Part shown: in pieces, positions 6,602 through 8,125 of the stretch | Layout: every line of letters starts with the position of its first letter | How positions within the stretch are numbered: position 1 is the stretch's first letter | The notes under the pieces: model-generated | The model's input: the letters and a program-made list of their open reading frames with translations, nothing else | Database searches by the model: none | Told to the model about the DNA's origin: nothing | Source: Porticoccaceae bacterium | GTDB taxonomy: Bacteria; Pseudomonadota; Gammaproteobacteria; Pseudomonadales; Porticoccaceae | Reading direction: 5' to 3' | Assembly: GCA_023229065.1 (NCBI GenBank) | Contig: JALNZZ010000093.1 | Location: forward strand, 1-8,125 | DNA length: 8,125 nt | Program-made: the position numbers and the translations under genes

Positions 6602-6923
6602 GGCAAAATTCCGGTAAAGCTGCAGGAGGTGCATCTTAGCAGATTCACCGCAGTGGACAGTCAGGAGCCCTGTTTTGCGACCTCGGTCAATTAAGAGGGG
6701 ACGCCATGCGGAGTATCAGTGTCAGCAGCCCTGGAGCGGAAAGCCCAGCACTCTCGGCCCGCTGCCAAGCACAAAAGGTAATTTTCAAAGTTCATTCGCC
6801 TCGCTGGCGGAGCAGCCGCTATAATAGCAACCCTTTGCCAAGCAGCTAAGCTACCCAACCACGTCACACAACCACAATCCGCCAGATCAACACCCGTTGC
6901 AGAGCCCCTGACAGAGAGTCCCT
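6602..6923. other. Divergent hemC-argH intergenic region
   Basis: These 322 bases separate the starts of hemC (minus) and argH (plus) and must hold both promoters. Visible content: a consensus -10 for argH (6820-6825); a C/A-rich, G-poor leader (6851-6890); a possible 47-codon ORF on the plus strand (6706-6849) with a Shine-Dalgarno-like GAGGGG; and, near hemC, the minus-strand sequence CACCTCCT (6631-6624). I found no good -35/-10 pair for hemC, no convincing ArgR operator, and no algZ/algR remnant, which in Pseudomonas lies between these two genes. Confidence 0.7.
6820..6825 (+). promoter_or_regulatory. Predicted -10 element of the argH promoter
   Basis: TATAAT is an exact sigma70 -10 hexamer, 98 bases before the argH start. 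The -35 is poor: the best candidates are TTCGCC (6795-6800, spacer 19) or no recognisable hexamer at 17 bases. Transcription would begin near 6832 and leave a leader of about 92 bases. A weak -35 may mean an activator is needed, or that the hexamer is fortuitous. Confidence 0.45.

Positions 6924-8125
<1,202 letters not shown>

Noticed and set aside
6624..6630. Perfect AGGAGGT on the plus strand as a ribosome-binding site
   Set aside because: No ATG, GTG or TTG with an open frame follows at suitable spacing, so it does not mark a gene on that strand.
6602..6634. hemC start at ATG 6634
   Set aside because: It would add 11 residues not seen in the family, and the conserved N-terminus begins right after ATG 6601.
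6781..6800. ArgR operator near the argH promoter
   Set aside because: Some TTCAAAGTTCATTC resemblance to half-sites, but no pair of half-sites matches the known consensus with correct spacing.

Overview
This window reads as chromosomal housekeeping DNA from a GC-rich gammaproteobacterium. The proteins are of Pseudomonas/Cellvibrionales type: an ATP-type PEP carboxykinase next to hslO, and a hemCDXY cluster next to a divergent argH. In Pseudomonas, hslO-pckA and argH-(algZ-algR)-hemCDXY occur as two separate neighbourhoods. Here they lie side by side and nothing of algZ/algR is present between hemC and argH. I do not name a genus. I see no insertion sequence, CRISPR array, phage gene or tRNA/rRNA.

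Layout: (1) At 1-164 is the 3' end of hslO (Hsp33 redox chaperone), closed by a clear Rho-independent terminator at 186-219. (2) A sigma70-like promoter with an extended -10 (286-313) and a short hairpin-containing leader precede pckA (355-1911, +). (3) A 142-base convergent intergenic stretch (1912-2053) holds nested inverted repeats that may end the hem transcript. (4) On the minus strand, hemC (6601-5666), hemD (5649-4873), hemX (4809-3277) and hemY (3280-2054) form one tight, co-directional cluster read from hemC to hemY. (5) The divergent hemC-argH spacer (6602-6923) carries a consensus -10 and a C/A-rich leader for argH. (6) argH (6924 to the end of the window, +) is cut off by the window edge after 400 residues.

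Function: HemC and HemD turn porphobilinogen into uroporphyrinogen III, the common precursor of haem and sirohaem. HemX and HemY are membrane-anchored companions of that pathway; HemX appears to have no methyltransferase domain here. PckA links the TCA cycle to gluconeogenesis, ArgH makes the last step of arginine synthesis, and Hsp33 protects proteins under oxidative stress. The set is metabolic and conserved, with no sign of an accessory or defence system.

The one biochemically surprising item is PckA. The histidine that binds the active-site Mn2+ in this family (His232 in E. coli numbering) is a glutamine, and the nucleotide-binding P-loop and adenine loop also deviate, while the other catalytic residues are kept. 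Lesser points of interest are the long low-complexity N-terminus of HemX with a 15-bp tandem repeat, GTG starts on three of the four hem genes, a possible 47-residue ORF upstream of argH, and the structured pckA leader.
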